A stretch of DNA of 64,000 nt from Pseudomonas baltica (GCF_031880315.1 NZ_CP134771.1:4180501-4244500), one strand, 5' to 3'; shown: positions 38,035-47,574, counted from the first letter of the stretch. The notes: generated by a model not told the origin, from the letters alone. Program-made: numbers and translations.

Positions 38035-39035
38035 AGGGGGTACGACTCGTGGATGCCCAAGCGCCCGGATTCACCGTCGCGAATGGCCTGTTCGATCAGG
38101 CTCAGGCGCTGGCTGGAGCCACTTCGTCGAGCGACGTAGCGCAACAGCAGCAAGAACACCGAGCGATTCAAGTGGTACTGCCAGGCCGACTTCGCCCAGA
38201 CGAACTTGTCGAACCAGGCCTGGTTGCGCGCCGTGTAATACGCGCGCAGATCGGAATTGCCGAGCAAGAAACTCTCGTAGATGTTGTTGGTGCGTGACTT
38301 GATGTTCCAGGAGTCTTCGAGATCATCGAGCAGGGCTTCGGTGACCAGGAAAATCTGCCCGCCCGTGGCCGTGATCCGCCAGGTGTATTCGGTGTCGTCG
38401 GCATACAGCAACAACTCCCCCAGCGGCAGCCCGATACGTTCGTACAGGCTGCGATGGGCGAGCAGGCCGCCATAGGTGGTGAAGGGCAGTTTGACCAGCG
38501 GTTGCTTGTTGTTCGGGCGCGGCCGCGGCTTGCCCCAAGGCAGGCGCCGCCAGAGTTTGTAGGGCAGTTGCGCGACATGAAAACCAAAACAGCTGGAGCG
38601 CCATTGCACGGCGAAGCGTTCTGGTACACCGGCGGCCAGGTCGGCCTGATGGCCGGGCCTGAAGCCCATCACCGCCGCCTTGCCGCGGCCCATCTGCTGC
38701 TCGCATTCGGCCAGGCGCTGATGCAAGGTATCGATGGCTCCCAGCGTCGGGGCGTTGTCGTCGTCCATGAGCCAGATGTATTCGGCGCCGCAGTTCAAGG
38801 CGGCTTCGATGCCGACCTTGTAACCGTTGGCTGACCCGGTGTTGCTGGGCAGGTCGATCAGCTCGATCTGTTGCGGCCAGGCGGCGCGCAGTGAGGCCAG
38901 ATCGGCCATCGAGGCATTGTTGACGATGATTACCCGTTCGATCAGCTCGCTTGCCAGTGAACGGTTGACCAGTGCCTTGAGGTAGCAAAGGCGATTGCCG
39001 TAGGTCAACGTAACCAGTGTCGTTCTTGTGCTCAT
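38031..39035 (-). CDS. Glycosyltransferase family 2 (GlfT/rhamnosyltransferase-like)
   Basis: 334 aa. GT-A fold with TLVTLTYGNRLCYLKALVNR, RVIIVNNASM and the D-x-D motif WLMDDDNAP. An acceptor-site D-D is in LLLYADDTEYTWRI. The start MSTRTTLVTL at 39035 is chosen because a GGAGGGAG site lies 7 nt before it; an upstream ATG would place that site inside the coding region. Confidence 0.88.
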   Translation of the reverse strand: MSTRTTLVTLTYGNRLCYLKALVNRSLASELIERVIIVNNASMADLASLRAAWPQQIELIDLPSNTGSANGYKVGIEAALNCGAEYIWLMDDDNAPTLGAIDTLHQRLAECEQQMGRGKAAVMGFRPGHQADLAAGVPERFAVQWRSSCFGFHVAQLPYKLWRRLPWGKPRPRPNNKQPLVKLPFTTYGGLLAHRSLYERIGLPLGELLLYADDTEYTWRITATGGQIFLVTEALLDDLEDSWNIKSRTNNIYESFLLGNSDLRAYYTARNQAWFDKFVWAKSAWQYHLNRSVFLLLLRYVARRSGSSQRLSLIEQAIRDGESGRLGIHESYPL

Positions 39036-39075
39036 CGGACTCCCTCCTGTCATCCTTGAAGCCTGCCCGTTGCTG

Positions 39076-39591
39076 TCAGCAGGCGTGTGCGACCTCGCGC
39101 ATCAGGCTGCTGCGGGGCAATGTGACGCGTTGTTCGCGTTGCATCAGGTTCAGCAGGATCACGGCACGCTCTTCGCCGTCATTGCTGAGGAAAATCGCTT
39201 GCAAGTCGCTGTTGCCGGTCTTCACCAGCACGCGTTCGCCTTGCACGAAAGGGGTCATGGCGGCGGCCACCGGCACGCGCACGCGCTGCTGGATCTGTTC
39301 GATCAGGGCGTCGGGCACCGGGCACGGGGTGTTGCCGAACGAGACGATGCGCGACACGCCGCGGGTCGAGCGAATCGGATACCAGCTGTGGCTCAGGTCC
39401 ATGCGGATGAACAGGTAGCCTGGGAACAGCGCTTCGTCGACGATACGCCGGGTCTTGCTGGCCACCGCTTGTGGTTGCACGGGGCGGTAGCATTCGAACT
39501 GCTGGCGTAGCAGGTGCTCTTCGGCACGGGCCTCTTGCCGCGGTTTGGTCTGAATCAGATACCAGGTGGCGTTGTCGGCGAAATCAGTCAT
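39076..39591 (-). CDS. NusG-family specialised antiterminator (RfaH-like)
   Basis: 171 aa. The N-terminal NGN domain (TWYLIQTKPRQEARAEEHLLRQ, then DEALFPGYLFIRMDL and IRSTRGVSRIVSFGNTP) is followed by a KOW-like C-terminal region (PFVQGERVLVKTGNSDLQAIFLS). This is the layout of RfaH, which loads on RNA polymerase at ops sites and carries it through long surface-polysaccharide operons. The gene is inside the EPS operon and the leader has two ops-like sites (47563-47574, 47644-47655), pointing to self-contained control. The ATG overlaps the WbqC-type stop. Confidence 0.9.
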   Translation of the reverse strand: MTDFADNATWYLIQTKPRQEARAEEHLLRQQFECYRPVQPQAVASKTRRIVDEALFPGYLFIRMDLSHSWYPIRSTRGVSRIVSFGNTPCPVPDALIEQIQQRVRVPVAAAMTPFVQGERVLVKTGNSDLQAIFLSNDGEERAVILLNLMQREQRVTLPRSSLMREVAHAC

Positions 39592-40370
39592 GAGTACATC
39601 TCCATAAACGTAGGCTGGGCGGCGTTGGGCGTGCTGACAGCGGGAACAGTGGCGGCGTGTGGCAGTTCGCAGGTGAACAGGGGCAGCCATTGGCGTACCT
39701 GATCCACCGGGTTGAACATCAACACGTCGATAATCGACAGGTTGGCCACGAACGGGCCCTTGAATTGCGGATAGCTCAGTGCCGACATGCGGTGGAACCG
39801 CAGTTCGATACCGTTGCGCTTGAATCGCTCGTCCTCGTACAGATCGAGCCCGCCAATCGGGTTGAGGAAGCGCTCCCCACCCAGCTTTTTCATGGTCTTG
39901 ATGACACGGTCTTGCTTGTCCTCGACAGCGCCGATGGCCAGTTCCGAGGCGCGCAGGATCGGCGTGTCTATGCGCAGATAAGCGCACAGTTCGCGGATCG
40001 AATACTCAAGGGCTCGGGCCAGGTTCCGTTCAGGATACCGCATAATCCTTTCCAATAGTGGCAAGATGACATCGGAGTGCGGCGCCCTCGAGTAGTTCAA
40101 GGCCAGGGTCTTTAATAATTTGCCGTTCGTCTGGGCAAATTCGTCGGCGATCCGCCGCTGATCGATATGCAGGCCATGTGCCGCCTTTTTCAGCGGAAGG
40201 CTGACCATCCGGGCCTCAGAGGCGACCAGGATCCGGTTGCGATTGATCCAGCCATCCTTGATGTACTGCAGGTCGTCACCGAGCACGAACACATCTGCGG
40301 CGGCGATCAGCTGGAAGTACCCCAGGTAGGGGAACCAGTACGGCTGCATCATGGCAATGGTCTTGGTCAT
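39588..40370 (-). CDS. WbqC-family protein
   Basis: 260 aa. The conserved start TKTIAMMQPYWFPYLGYFQLI and DDLQYIKDGWINRNRI match the WbqC family found in O-antigen and EPS clusters. The molecular role is not firmly known; acyl or amino modification of a deoxysugar has been proposed. The start at 40370 has AAGG 8 nt upstream; an ATG nine bases earlier is possible. It probably acts with the DegT aminotransferase. Confidence 0.88.
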   Translation of the reverse strand: MTKTIAMMQPYWFPYLGYFQLIAAADVFVLGDDLQYIKDGWINRNRILVASEARMVSLPLKKAAHGLHIDQRRIADEFAQTNGKLLKTLALNYSRAPHSDVILPLLERIMRYPERNLARALEYSIRELCAYLRIDTPILRASELAIGAVEDKQDRVIKTMKKLGGERFLNPIGGLDLYEDERFKRNGIELRFHRMSALSYPQFKGPFVANLSIIDVLMFNPVDQVRQWLPLFTCELPHAATVPAVSTPNAAQPTFMEMYS

Positions 40371-40404
40371 CGGTTGCATCCTTGGCCTGCGCCGGTCAGT
40401 CGAG

Positions 40405-42621
40405 TCACTTCTTGGCGGGGCTGTAGTCGTAGCCGTAGGCCGCGCAGTCGTAGTCGGCGGTGGAGGCCTTGCGGATCGTGGCGTTGAAGATCGCGCCCTT
40501 GATCAGCACGCCGTTCTGCGCGAGCCGCCGCTTGGAGGTTTCGATTTCCTTGACCGAGCTCTGGCCGAAGCGCGCCACCAGCAGGGTGGTGCCCGCCTGG
40601 CGACCGACCAGCGAGGCATCGGTCACGGCCATGATCGGCGGGGTGTCGATGATCACCAGGTCGTAGTTGGGCGCAAGTTCGCGCAGCAGCTTGTTGAAAT
40701 TGTCGTGCATCAACAGCTCCGACGGGTTCGGCGCCGCGAAGCCGCAGGCGATCAGGTCGAGGTTGTCGACGGGGGTAGCGTTGATCACTTCCTGGGTGCT
40801 CACCCGGTTGGCCAGGGCATCGGACAGACCATGCGCTGGCGCCGGCGACAGGCCGAACGACTTGTGCAGGTAGCCCTTGCGCATGTCGGCGTCGATCAGC
40901 AGAACCTTCTTGCCGGTCTGGGCGATGATCACCGCCAGGTTGCCGCAGACGAAGGACTTGCCCACGCCCGGCGTCGGGCTGGTGATCATCAGGATGTTGT
41001 TGCGCGACTCGAGCATGGCGAAGTGCAGGCTGGTGCGCAGGCTGCGCAGCGCTTCGATGGCAAGCTCGGTAGGCGCGGCGACGCTGAGCAGCTTCGATTC
41101 GCCGGGGGCGCTCTTGCGGCCCTTTTTCAGCCGTTCCTGCAAGCGCGACATCGGCAGCGAGGCATACACCGGCATGCCCAGGTTTTCGATCACGTCCGGG
41201 TTCTCGACACCGCGGTAGAACGCCTGGCGCAAAAAGATGATCGCAATGGCGAGCAGAGCACCGAGCAGCATGGCGATGGCGACGATCAGCGCGCGCATTG
41301 GCTTGACCGGCTCTTCGACGTTGACGTCGGCGTTGTCGATGATGCGCACGTTGCCGATGTTGCCGGCGCGGATGATGTCCTGCTCCTGGCTTTTGTTCAG
41401 CACCAGGGTGTAGGTCTGGCTGCTGACCTGCATGTCGCGGGTCAGGCGCAGCAGTTCTTGCTGGGTTTCGGGCAGGGCCTTGATCTTGTTCTGCAGCGCG
41501 GCCTTGAGACCTTCGACCTGGCTGATCTGGTTGGACAGCGCGATGGACGCCGGGTGTTGACGGGTGTAAAGACGGTCGAGGTCGGTACGCTTGAGACGCA
41601 GCTCCGACAGTTGCGTGTCGTAGGCCACGGACTGGTCGAGCACGGCTTTGGTTTCGAGGCTCACGTCCACCGACTTGGTGCGCATCTGGAAGGTGTGCAG
41701 GGCGTCTTCGGCTTTTTCCAGCTCCTTGCGCACCAGCGGCAGTTGCGAGCGCAGGAACTCCAGGCGCTGGGCCGCTTCGGCGGAACTGCGCTCGACGTTC
41801 TGGCGCACGTAGCGGCGGCTGACTTCGTTGAGTACGCGTTTGGCCTGATCGGGGTCGGCGTCCTGGATGGCCAGGTAGATGATGCCCGAGTCCTTGCCGG
41901 CTTCGGACACCTTGAGGCGATCCTGATATTCCAGCGCGGTGCTCAGCTCGCGATTGCGCGCCAGGCGAAACTCGGTGCCGGGGCGGGCTTGCAGCGCTTC
42001 GACCTGAATGGACACGCCGTTGCCGGTGCTGACTTCACCGACCTTGCCTTGCAGCAGTTGGGCACCGGTGCTGTCGACCAGGGTGTAGGTGCCGTCGGTG
42101 CCGGCGGTCAGTACCAGGCGTTTGCCCAGCAGGGCGTCGGGTACGTCCAGCGAGTAGACGTCGAGTTTTTCGCCGCCCCAGGCGAAAGCGCCCATGCCGA
42201 ACAGCGGCGCCGCCAACGGCTTGTCGTTGGTAGGCTTGAACTGGCGCGCCAGCCACTGGCCGAACACCGGGAAGTACCGCGGGCGTGCGACCACGTCGAG
42301 CTTGAGGTCGGAGACCACTTTGCCAAGCACGGTGCGCGACTTGATCAGCTCGATCTCGGTGACCGCTTCGGAGACCGATGTCGGCTTGCTGCTGACCTGC
42401 GGGGTAGCGTCCAGGCCGACCTTTTTCGGTTCGATCTGGATCATCGCGTTGGCCTGGTAGATCGGCTGCGCGAGCACGGCATACACCAGCCCGAGCACGG
42501 TGAATACGCCGACGATCGAGGCGATCATGCCTTTGTGGTCAAACAGCGTGCGCAGGAGGGTCGCCATGTCGACCTGGGTATCCTGGTAGTAGTCGACGTT
42601 GGAGCGGCTCATTGCTGTCAT
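40405..42621 (-). CDS. Polysaccharide co-polymerase / tyrosine autokinase (Wzc family)
   Basis: 738 aa. A Wzz domain with TM1 near residues 33-53 and TM2 near 442-465 flanks a long periplasmic coiled coil (about 270-400). The cytoplasmic BY-kinase has Walker A TPGVGKS (K555), Walker A' LLIDADMRKG and Walker B LVIIDTPP. The Tyr-rich tail ADYDCAAYGYDYSPAKK carries four tyrosines as autophosphorylation sites. Its start overlaps the stop of the phosphatase gene. It controls chain length and export. Confidence 0.95.
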   Translation of the reverse strand: MTAMSRSNVDYYQDTQVDMATLLRTLFDHKGMIASIVGVFTVLGLVYAVLAQPIYQANAMIQIEPKKVGLDATPQVSSKPTSVSEAVTEIELIKSRTVLGKVVSDLKLDVVARPRYFPVFGQWLARQFKPTNDKPLAAPLFGMGAFAWGGEKLDVYSLDVPDALLGKRLVLTAGTDGTYTLVDSTGAQLLQGKVGEVSTGNGVSIQVEALQARPGTEFRLARNRELSTALEYQDRLKVSEAGKDSGIIYLAIQDADPDQAKRVLNEVSRRYVRQNVERSSAEAAQRLEFLRSQLPLVRKELEKAEDALHTFQMRTKSVDVSLETKAVLDQSVAYDTQLSELRLKRTDLDRLYTRQHPASIALSNQISQVEGLKAALQNKIKALPETQQELLRLTRDMQVSSQTYTLVLNKSQEQDIIRAGNIGNVRIIDNADVNVEEPVKPMRALIVAIAMLLGALLAIAIIFLRQAFYRGVENPDVIENLGMPVYASLPMSRLQERLKKGRKSAPGESKLLSVAAPTELAIEALRSLRTSLHFAMLESRNNILMITSPTPGVGKSFVCGNLAVIIAQTGKKVLLIDADMRKGYLHKSFGLSPAPAHGLSDALANRVSTQEVINATPVDNLDLIACGFAAPNPSELLMHDNFNKLLRELAPNYDLVIIDTPPIMAVTDASLVGRQAGTTLLVARFGQSSVKEIETSKRRLAQNGVLIKGAIFNATIRKASTADYDCAAYGYDYSPAKK

Positions 42622-43061
42622 TTTTTATCTTCCTCGTGACTTAGATGCGGCAACCAGTCATCGACGCAGCGCGAGAGATGATCGTAGGTTTGTTGAAAGG
42701 CCTTTTTGGGCCGCCGATACGGATCGGCGATTTCCAGGCCTTGCCATTTGCCAATCAGAAAACTCTTGCCGCGCACTTCAGGAGCGATCTCGACGACCTT
42801 TTGCATCTGGCGCTCATCCATCAGCAGGATCAGCTCGGCCCAATGCAGCATGTCGGTGTCGACCTGGCGGGCGTGGTGCTTGCGAACCTCGAGCTTGGCG
42901 TCGTGCAGCACCGCCTGCGCGAGGGGATCCATGTCCTGACCGACGCAGGCGCGCAGTCCGGCCGACGTCACCTGCACGTTCGAGCGCTGGCGCAACAGCT
43001 CTGCGGCCATGGGGCTGCGGCAGATGTTGCCGATGCACAGGACCAAAACCTTGCTGAACAT
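42618..43061 (-). CDS. Low-molecular-weight protein tyrosine phosphatase (Wzb family)
   Basis: 147 aa. The P-loop is C9-I-G-N-I-C-R15-S and the general acid Asp is in IADPYRRP. It dephosphorylates the tail of the Wzc-like kinase encoded immediately downstream (4-bp overlap), completing the phosphorylation cycle needed for polymer assembly. Confidence 0.95.
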   Translation of the reverse strand: MFSKVLVLCIGNICRSPMAAELLRQRSNVQVTSAGLRACVGQDMDPLAQAVLHDAKLEVRKHHARQVDTDMLHWAELILLMDERQMQKVVEIAPEVRGKSFLIGKWQGLEIADPYRRPKKAFQQTYDHLSRCVDDWLPHLSHEEDKK

Positions 43062-43066
43062 GGCGC

Positions 43067-43996
43067 TTAACCCCTCGAGGCCGACAGGGTCAGGCGCTTG
43101 AACAGATTGGCGCTGACATTGCGGGCCACCAGCAGCAGCGCGTTGAGCTTTTGCAGCGGCGAGATCGCCGACAACGACAGGCCGAAGACCTGCACCAGGT
43201 AGTACTCGTACAGCGGCTGATCGCCTTGGCGCTGGTAGTAGTTGGCCAGGCACGCGTAGGTCTGCAGCGACATGTGCAACTTCTGCTTGCCAGCGCGCAT
43301 CGAGAACAGTCCGCCGTTGTGCACGCGGTAGGCGCCGGGGGCGATCTCGGGCATGTACTTGCCCTTGCCGTGAGCGCCGAGCATCGACCACCAGCACACG
43401 TCCAGCAGTGGTGCTTGTTCGAGCTCACGGGGGAGTTCGTGCAACACGTTGCGAAAGCAGGTGGTCAGGGTCGAGATGCGCCGGCCGCGCAGCAGCTCCA
43501 TGCGGTTGGCGTCGCGCTGCCATTCACCGGTCAGTTGCACGCCGTGGGAGCCTTTTTCATCGGTGATCAGCGCGTCGTGGTAGGTGATCACGTAGTCCGG
43601 GTTGGCTTCGAGGAAGTCCACCTGCTTTTGCAGCTTGAGCGGGTCGGTCCAGTAGTCGTCGCCGTCGCAGTAGGCCAGGTACTTGCCCTGCGCCCGGTTG
43701 AACAGGTCGGGGAAGAACAGCTTGCCTTGCTGGTATTGGTTCTCGGCGTGCAGGATCGGCCGGATGATGTTCGGGTAGCGCTGCGCGTAGTCGGCGATGA
43801 TGGCCGCAGTGCCGTCCGTGGAGGCGTCGTCGTTGACCAGGATTTCGAACGCGAAGCTCGTCTGCTGGGCCAGGAAGCTGTCCAGCGTCTGGGCGATGTA
43901 GGCTTTCTGGTTGTACGCCGGGCACAGGATGCTCAACAGCGGCGCGTGGGCCGGTGTCCAGTGCTGACGTATTTGCTGTTCGGTTCTGTTGCTCAT
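43067..43996 (-). CDS. Glycosyltransferase family 2
   Basis: 309 aa. GT-A fold: LLSILCPAYNQKAYIAQTLD, EILVNDDASTDGTAAI and the D-x-D motif LAYCDGDDYWTDPLKLQKQ. The start MSNRTEQQIRQHW overlaps the flippase stop by 4 bp. A hydrophobic C-terminal segment (LSAISPLQKLNALLLVARNV) may associate with the membrane. Confidence 0.92.
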   Translation of the reverse strand: MSNRTEQQIRQHWTPAHAPLLSILCPAYNQKAYIAQTLDSFLAQQTSFAFEILVNDDASTDGTAAIIADYAQRYPNIIRPILHAENQYQQGKLFFPDLFNRAQGKYLAYCDGDDYWTDPLKLQKQVDFLEANPDYVITYHDALITDEKGSHGVQLTGEWQRDANRMELLRGRRISTLTTCFRNVLHELPRELEQAPLLDVCWWSMLGAHGKGKYMPEIAPGAYRVHNGGLFSMRAGKQKLHMSLQTYACLANYYQRQGDQPLYEYYLVQVFGLSLSAISPLQKLNALLLVARNVSANLFKRLTLSASRG

Positions 43997-45516
43997 TGTC
44001 CGGTGCTCGGTTTGCTCAACATAAGAAGGATCTTGGTGGCCAGCGGCTTGTGGCTGCCGGCCACCAGCACCAGAGTCAGCAGGCCGCTGACGGCCAGGCC
44101 CACGAGAATGCTGATGCGGTCTTCGCCGGCGATGGCGTTGAACAGGGGTTGGGTGACCAGCACGCCGATGGCAGTCATCAGGCTGATGCGCAGGATGTCG
44201 TGCAGCCAGGTGCCGTGAATGTCGCGAGCCAGGTTGTGGTGAACGATCTGCGGCCAGATGGCGAACGACACCAGGCGCAGCACGAACCAGGCGACGGCAG
44301 CGCCCAGTGCGCCTTTGTACTGCACCGCGAAGAACATCACCGGCACGGTGATCACCGCGGACGCCAGCGAGTACCAGACATGCAGGCGGAACTGGCCGTG
44401 GGCGTACTGCAGGTGGTACTGGAAGGCGCTGACCGACATGATCGCCGTGCCCAGTGCGTACCAGAGCAGGATCGGCTGGCACCAGGCGGCCGCCGCGCGG
44501 TCACCGCTCCAGGCGTAGATGAGTTCGCCGGAATGCATGGCGATGATCGCTGCCAGCGGGAACAGAAAGGTGCAGGCCAGGCGGCTCGCGCCCAGATACA
44601 GCAGCTGCATGTCGTGCTCGCGACCTTCGGCCATCAGCACGGTCATGCGCGGCAGCAGGGTCTGCACCATCGGGTTGATCAGCATCAGGATGCCGGTGGT
44701 CATCAGCGCCACCAGCGAGAAGTAGCCGTACTCGGTGAGCAGCAGTTGCTCGGACAGCAGCATCTTGTCGAGCTGGGTGAGGATGATCCACAGGATCGAG
44801 GTGCCGCTGATGCTCAACGCGAACGGCACGATCGGCTTGACCAGCGCCCAGTTGAAACCGCTCGACCACTGCGGCGTTGGCAAGCGCTCGTAGGCCTTGA
44901 AGGCGAAGATCAGGGTTTCGATCACCGCCACCATCAGCTGGAATTCGAAGAACACCAGTGCGCTCTGCGAGACTTCGGCCACCAGGAACAGACCGCCGAA
45001 GTAGCGCAGGGTGGCGATCACCACATTGGCGCCGTTGAGCCAGGCGTGCATTTCCAGGCCCTGCAGGCCGCTCTTGTAGAGCGTTGCATACAGGCGCAAG
45101 GCAACCATTACGCCCATCAAGGTGATGCATTTGACCAGGGTGCCGGTGTCCAGCGCCTGGGCATTGAGCCAATGCTCGGCCAGCCACGGGCTGATCAGCC
45201 AGACCGCCAAGCAGGTGATCAGGGTCAGCGGCAAAAAGATCACTTCGAACGAGCGCATCAGCCAGCCGCCGTCGCGCCGGCCGTCTTGCGCCTGGCTCTG
45301 GTGGTGAGCGATCTGTCGTACCAGGGAGGGTGACAGACCCACGTCCAAGAGCATCAGCCAGGCTTGCAGCACGGCATAAAAGCCGATCAGGCCGTATACC
45401 TCGGCGCCCAGATGAACGAGGTAGAAGGGCATGATCAAAATGCCGACCAGCAGCGCGTACGCCTGGCCGGCGTAGCTGAGCAGTGTGTTCTGGACGACTG
45501 AAAGCTTTTTGCTCAT
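43993..45516 (-). CDS. Polysaccharide flippase (Wzx/MATE-like, PST family)
   Basis: 507 aa with about 12-14 hydrophobic segments. It starts MSKKLSVVQNTLLSYAGQAYALLVGIL, the usual N-terminus of Wzx-like translocases that flip lipid-linked repeat units. The start at 45516 was chosen by family length. It lies between the aminotransferase and GT2 genes in the EPS operon. Confidence 0.92.
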   Translation of the reverse strand: MSKKLSVVQNTLLSYAGQAYALLVGILIMPFYLVHLGAEVYGLIGFYAVLQAWLMLLDVGLSPSLVRQIAHHQSQAQDGRRDGGWLMRSFEVIFLPLTLITCLAVWLISPWLAEHWLNAQALDTGTLVKCITLMGVMVALRLYATLYKSGLQGLEMHAWLNGANVVIATLRYFGGLFLVAEVSQSALVFFEFQLMVAVIETLIFAFKAYERLPTPQWSSGFNWALVKPIVPFALSISGTSILWIILTQLDKMLLSEQLLLTEYGYFSLVALMTTGILMLINPMVQTLLPRMTVLMAEGREHDMQLLYLGASRLACTFLFPLAAIIAMHSGELIYAWSGDRAAAAWCQPILLWYALGTAIMSVSAFQYHLQYAHGQFRLHVWYSLASAVITVPVMFFAVQYKGALGAAVAWFVLRLVSFAIWPQIVHHNLARDIHGTWLHDILRISLMTAIGVLVTQPLFNAIAGEDRISILVGLAVSGLLTLVLVAGSHKPLATKILLMLSKPSTGQ

Positions 45517-45538
45517 TGGAACTACCTGAGAACGTCCG

Positions 45539-46651
45539 TTAGACAACTTTGGCCAGGGTGGCGTGGGCACTGGCGGGCTCGCTTTCGCTGAGCAGGGTTT
45601 CAACGATCCGGTCCTGGACTTCGCGGGGCAGGCCCGGATAGATCGGCAGACACAGGATGCGTTGGCTGAGGCTTTGTGAATGAGGTTGCGGGGCTTGCGG
45701 TTGCAGGTAGTCGACGGTGTCGAGCGACGGATAGAAGTAGCGTCGCGGGTTGATGTCGTGAGCCTGCAAGGCGGCGCGGGCGCTGAGCATGTGAGCGTTG
45801 TCGCGCAGCGCTACAGGGAAGTAGCTGTGGTTGACCTCGCTGAGCTCGCTGGCTTGCTGCAGGTCCATGTGGCCGCCCAGCGCCTGGGTGTAGCGGTGGG
45901 CAATGTCGGCACGCTGCTCGAGGATGAGGTCCATGTCATCGAGGATGCACAGGCCCATGGCTGCCGAGAATTCGTTGAGCTTGGCGTTGATGCCCAGGCC
46001 TTCGATGGTCTCGAAGTCGGCGATGCCGAAGTTGCCCAGCAGCCGTGCCCGCTCGGCCACATCGGCATCATTGGTGACGATGGCGCCGCCTTCGATGGTG
46101 TGGAACAGCTTGGTGGCGTGGAAGCTCAGGGTAGTGGCGTCGCCCCAGTTGAGCACTGATTGCCCGGCATGGCGGGCGGCGAATGCATGGGCGCCGTCGT
46201 ACACCACCTTGAGGTTGTGCGCGCGGGCGACCTGTTCGATGCGCTCCACCGCGCACGGGTTGCCGAACACGTGGGTGGCGACGATGGCGCTGGTGTCGGC
46301 GCACAGGTTGCGGCTGATCTGCTCGGGGTCGAGGTTCCAGGTGCGCGGATCGATGTCGGCGAACACCGGGCGGATCTTTTCCCACTGCAGCGTGCTGCTG
46401 GTGGCGATGAAGCTGAACGGGGTGGTGATCGCACTGCCGCTCAGGCCCAGGGCGCGATAGGCGATCTGCAGCGCGAGGGTGCCGTTGTTGGTGAGGATGA
46501 TGTGCCGTACGCCCAGATAATCCTTGAGGCGCTCTTCGAGCTCGCAGCTGAGCGGGCCATGGTTGGTCAGCCACCGCGAGGCGTAGATCGAGTCAACGTA
46601 CGCCTTGAATTTCTTGATGTTGCCCATGTAGGACTTGGTGACGTTGATCAT
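45539..46651 (-). CDS. DegT/DnrJ/EryC1/StrS-family sugar aminotransferase
   Basis: 370 aa. The PLP lysine is K181 in TTLSFHATKLFHTIEGGAI. The cofactor-binding D-G-A-H motif is in VVYDGAHAFAARH, and NNGTLALQIAYRALG is the phosphate-binding region. The start MINVTKSYMGNIKKF has GAGGAAGG upstream. It makes an amino sugar from a keto-sugar nucleotide, suggesting that the EPS contains an aminodeoxy sugar, possibly acylated with the help of the WbqC-type protein. Confidence 0.92.
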   Translation of the reverse strand: MINVTKSYMGNIKKFKAYVDSIYASRWLTNHGPLSCELEERLKDYLGVRHIILTNNGTLALQIAYRALGLSGSAITTPFSFIATSSTLQWEKIRPVFADIDPRTWNLDPEQISRNLCADTSAIVATHVFGNPCAVERIEQVARAHNLKVVYDGAHAFAARHAGQSVLNWGDATTLSFHATKLFHTIEGGAIVTNDADVAERARLLGNFGIADFETIEGLGINAKLNEFSAAMGLCILDDMDLILEQRADIAHRYTQALGGHMDLQQASELSEVNHSYFPVALRDNAHMLSARAALQAHDINPRRYFYPSLDTVDYLQPQAPQPHSQSLSQRILCLPIYPGLPREVQDRIVETLLSESEPASAHATLAKVV

Positions 46652-46714
46652 GCAACCTTCCTCGCGCAAGCCTTGCGCTGTGGTGAGCTTCACTGGGGGC
46701 CAGGGCCGTTCAGG

Positions 46715-47485
46715 TCAGGACACAGTGGTTTTGGTTCGGGCCACTGCCTTGCGCGCCCGGTGCTGGTTCAACTTCAGGATCAAGCGGGTGGCCAGGCTGC
46801 CGGCGTGCGGGTCGCCGTAATGCATGAGTGCGGTGGCGCGGCAGAATTGCGGGCTGCACGGCTCGTTGGCATGCAGCGAGCGGTAACCCCAGAACAGGTA
46901 CACGTTGCCCGGTACGATGCGCAGGGTGGTGGGCTTGAACCACTGGTGCCGGATGCCCCACGTCAGCAAGCGGCGGGTGAATTTATTCTGCAGCACCGCC
47001 TTTTCGACGATGTTGAACAGCACGCTGCCGCGCACCCGGCGCAGGTTGGGGAACATCACCAGGTCGCCGCGCTGTTCGCCTTCGGTCGGGGTGAAGATCG
47101 GGATCAGCATCGTGATCAGCGTGGCGTCGTAGTGGTAGGCGTTGGATTCCTTCTGCCCCGAGCCGCCCTGTACGCAGCGCAGCACCGGGAATACCTGGCG
47201 GCTGGCAGGTGCATGGCCGGTGGCCAACTGGTGCAGGCGGCCAAGGCTGGCGATGAAGTCCGGGGATTTGCCCAGAGCGGCCAGGGCGCTGCCTTCCAGC
47301 GCCTGATAGCCGTGGTAGGCGAAATACTGGTTGTTGTGACGGGCCGCCTGGGCGTCGACGTAGCCGCGCAACTCGGCCAGCGCGTCGCTGCTCAGGGCGC
47401 CTTCGATCATCCCGTGGCCTTGGGCATCCATGTCGGCGACCAGGCGTTTGGCGGTAGCGTCGTCAATGTTCAACAAGTGCGACAT
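46715..47485 (-). CDS. Putative 2-oxoglutarate/Fe(II)-dependent oxygenase (PhyH-like)
   Basis: 256 aa. A facial-triad candidate is visible: H118-Y-D120 in NAYHYDATLITMLIPIF and H205 in FWGYRSLHANEP, with the 2OG-anchoring Arg at R216 (FCRATALMHYGDP). This order and spacing match phytanoyl-CoA-dioxygenase-like enzymes. It is the first gene of the EPS operon and may hydroxylate a sugar, an acyl group or another precursor. No named homologue is recognised. Confidence 0.6.
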   Translation of the reverse strand: MSHLLNIDDATAKRLVADMDAQGHGMIEGALSSDALAELRGYVDAQAARHNNQYFAYHGYQALEGSALAALGKSPDFIASLGRLHQLATGHAPASRQVFPVLRCVQGGSGQKESNAYHYDATLITMLIPIFTPTEGEQRGDLVMFPNLRRVRGSVLFNIVEKAVLQNKFTRRLLTWGIRHQWFKPTTLRIVPGNVYLFWGYRSLHANEPCSPQFCRATALMHYGDPHAGSLATRLILKLNQHRARKAVARTKTTVS

Positions 47486-47562
47486 GAAGGGTGAACTCTG
47501 TGGTGTTAATTGAAGGTGTGGCTCAGGTAGTCCGTGACGCCAAGTTCAACTTTTCAATTGGC

Positions 47563-47574
47563 AAAGCTACCGCC
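47563..47574 (-). promoter_or_regulatory. ops-like element 1 (RfaH recruitment site)
   Basis: On the minus strand the sequence is GGCGGTAGCTTT. It matches the first nine bases of the E. coli ops core GGCGGTAGCGTG and is oriented with the EPS operon, 78 bp before the first gene. Confidence 0.65.

Noticed and set aside
40351..42639. 762-codon open frame antisense to the Wzc-like kinase
   Set aside because: Third-position GC bias keeps the complementary frame open; no recognisable motif.
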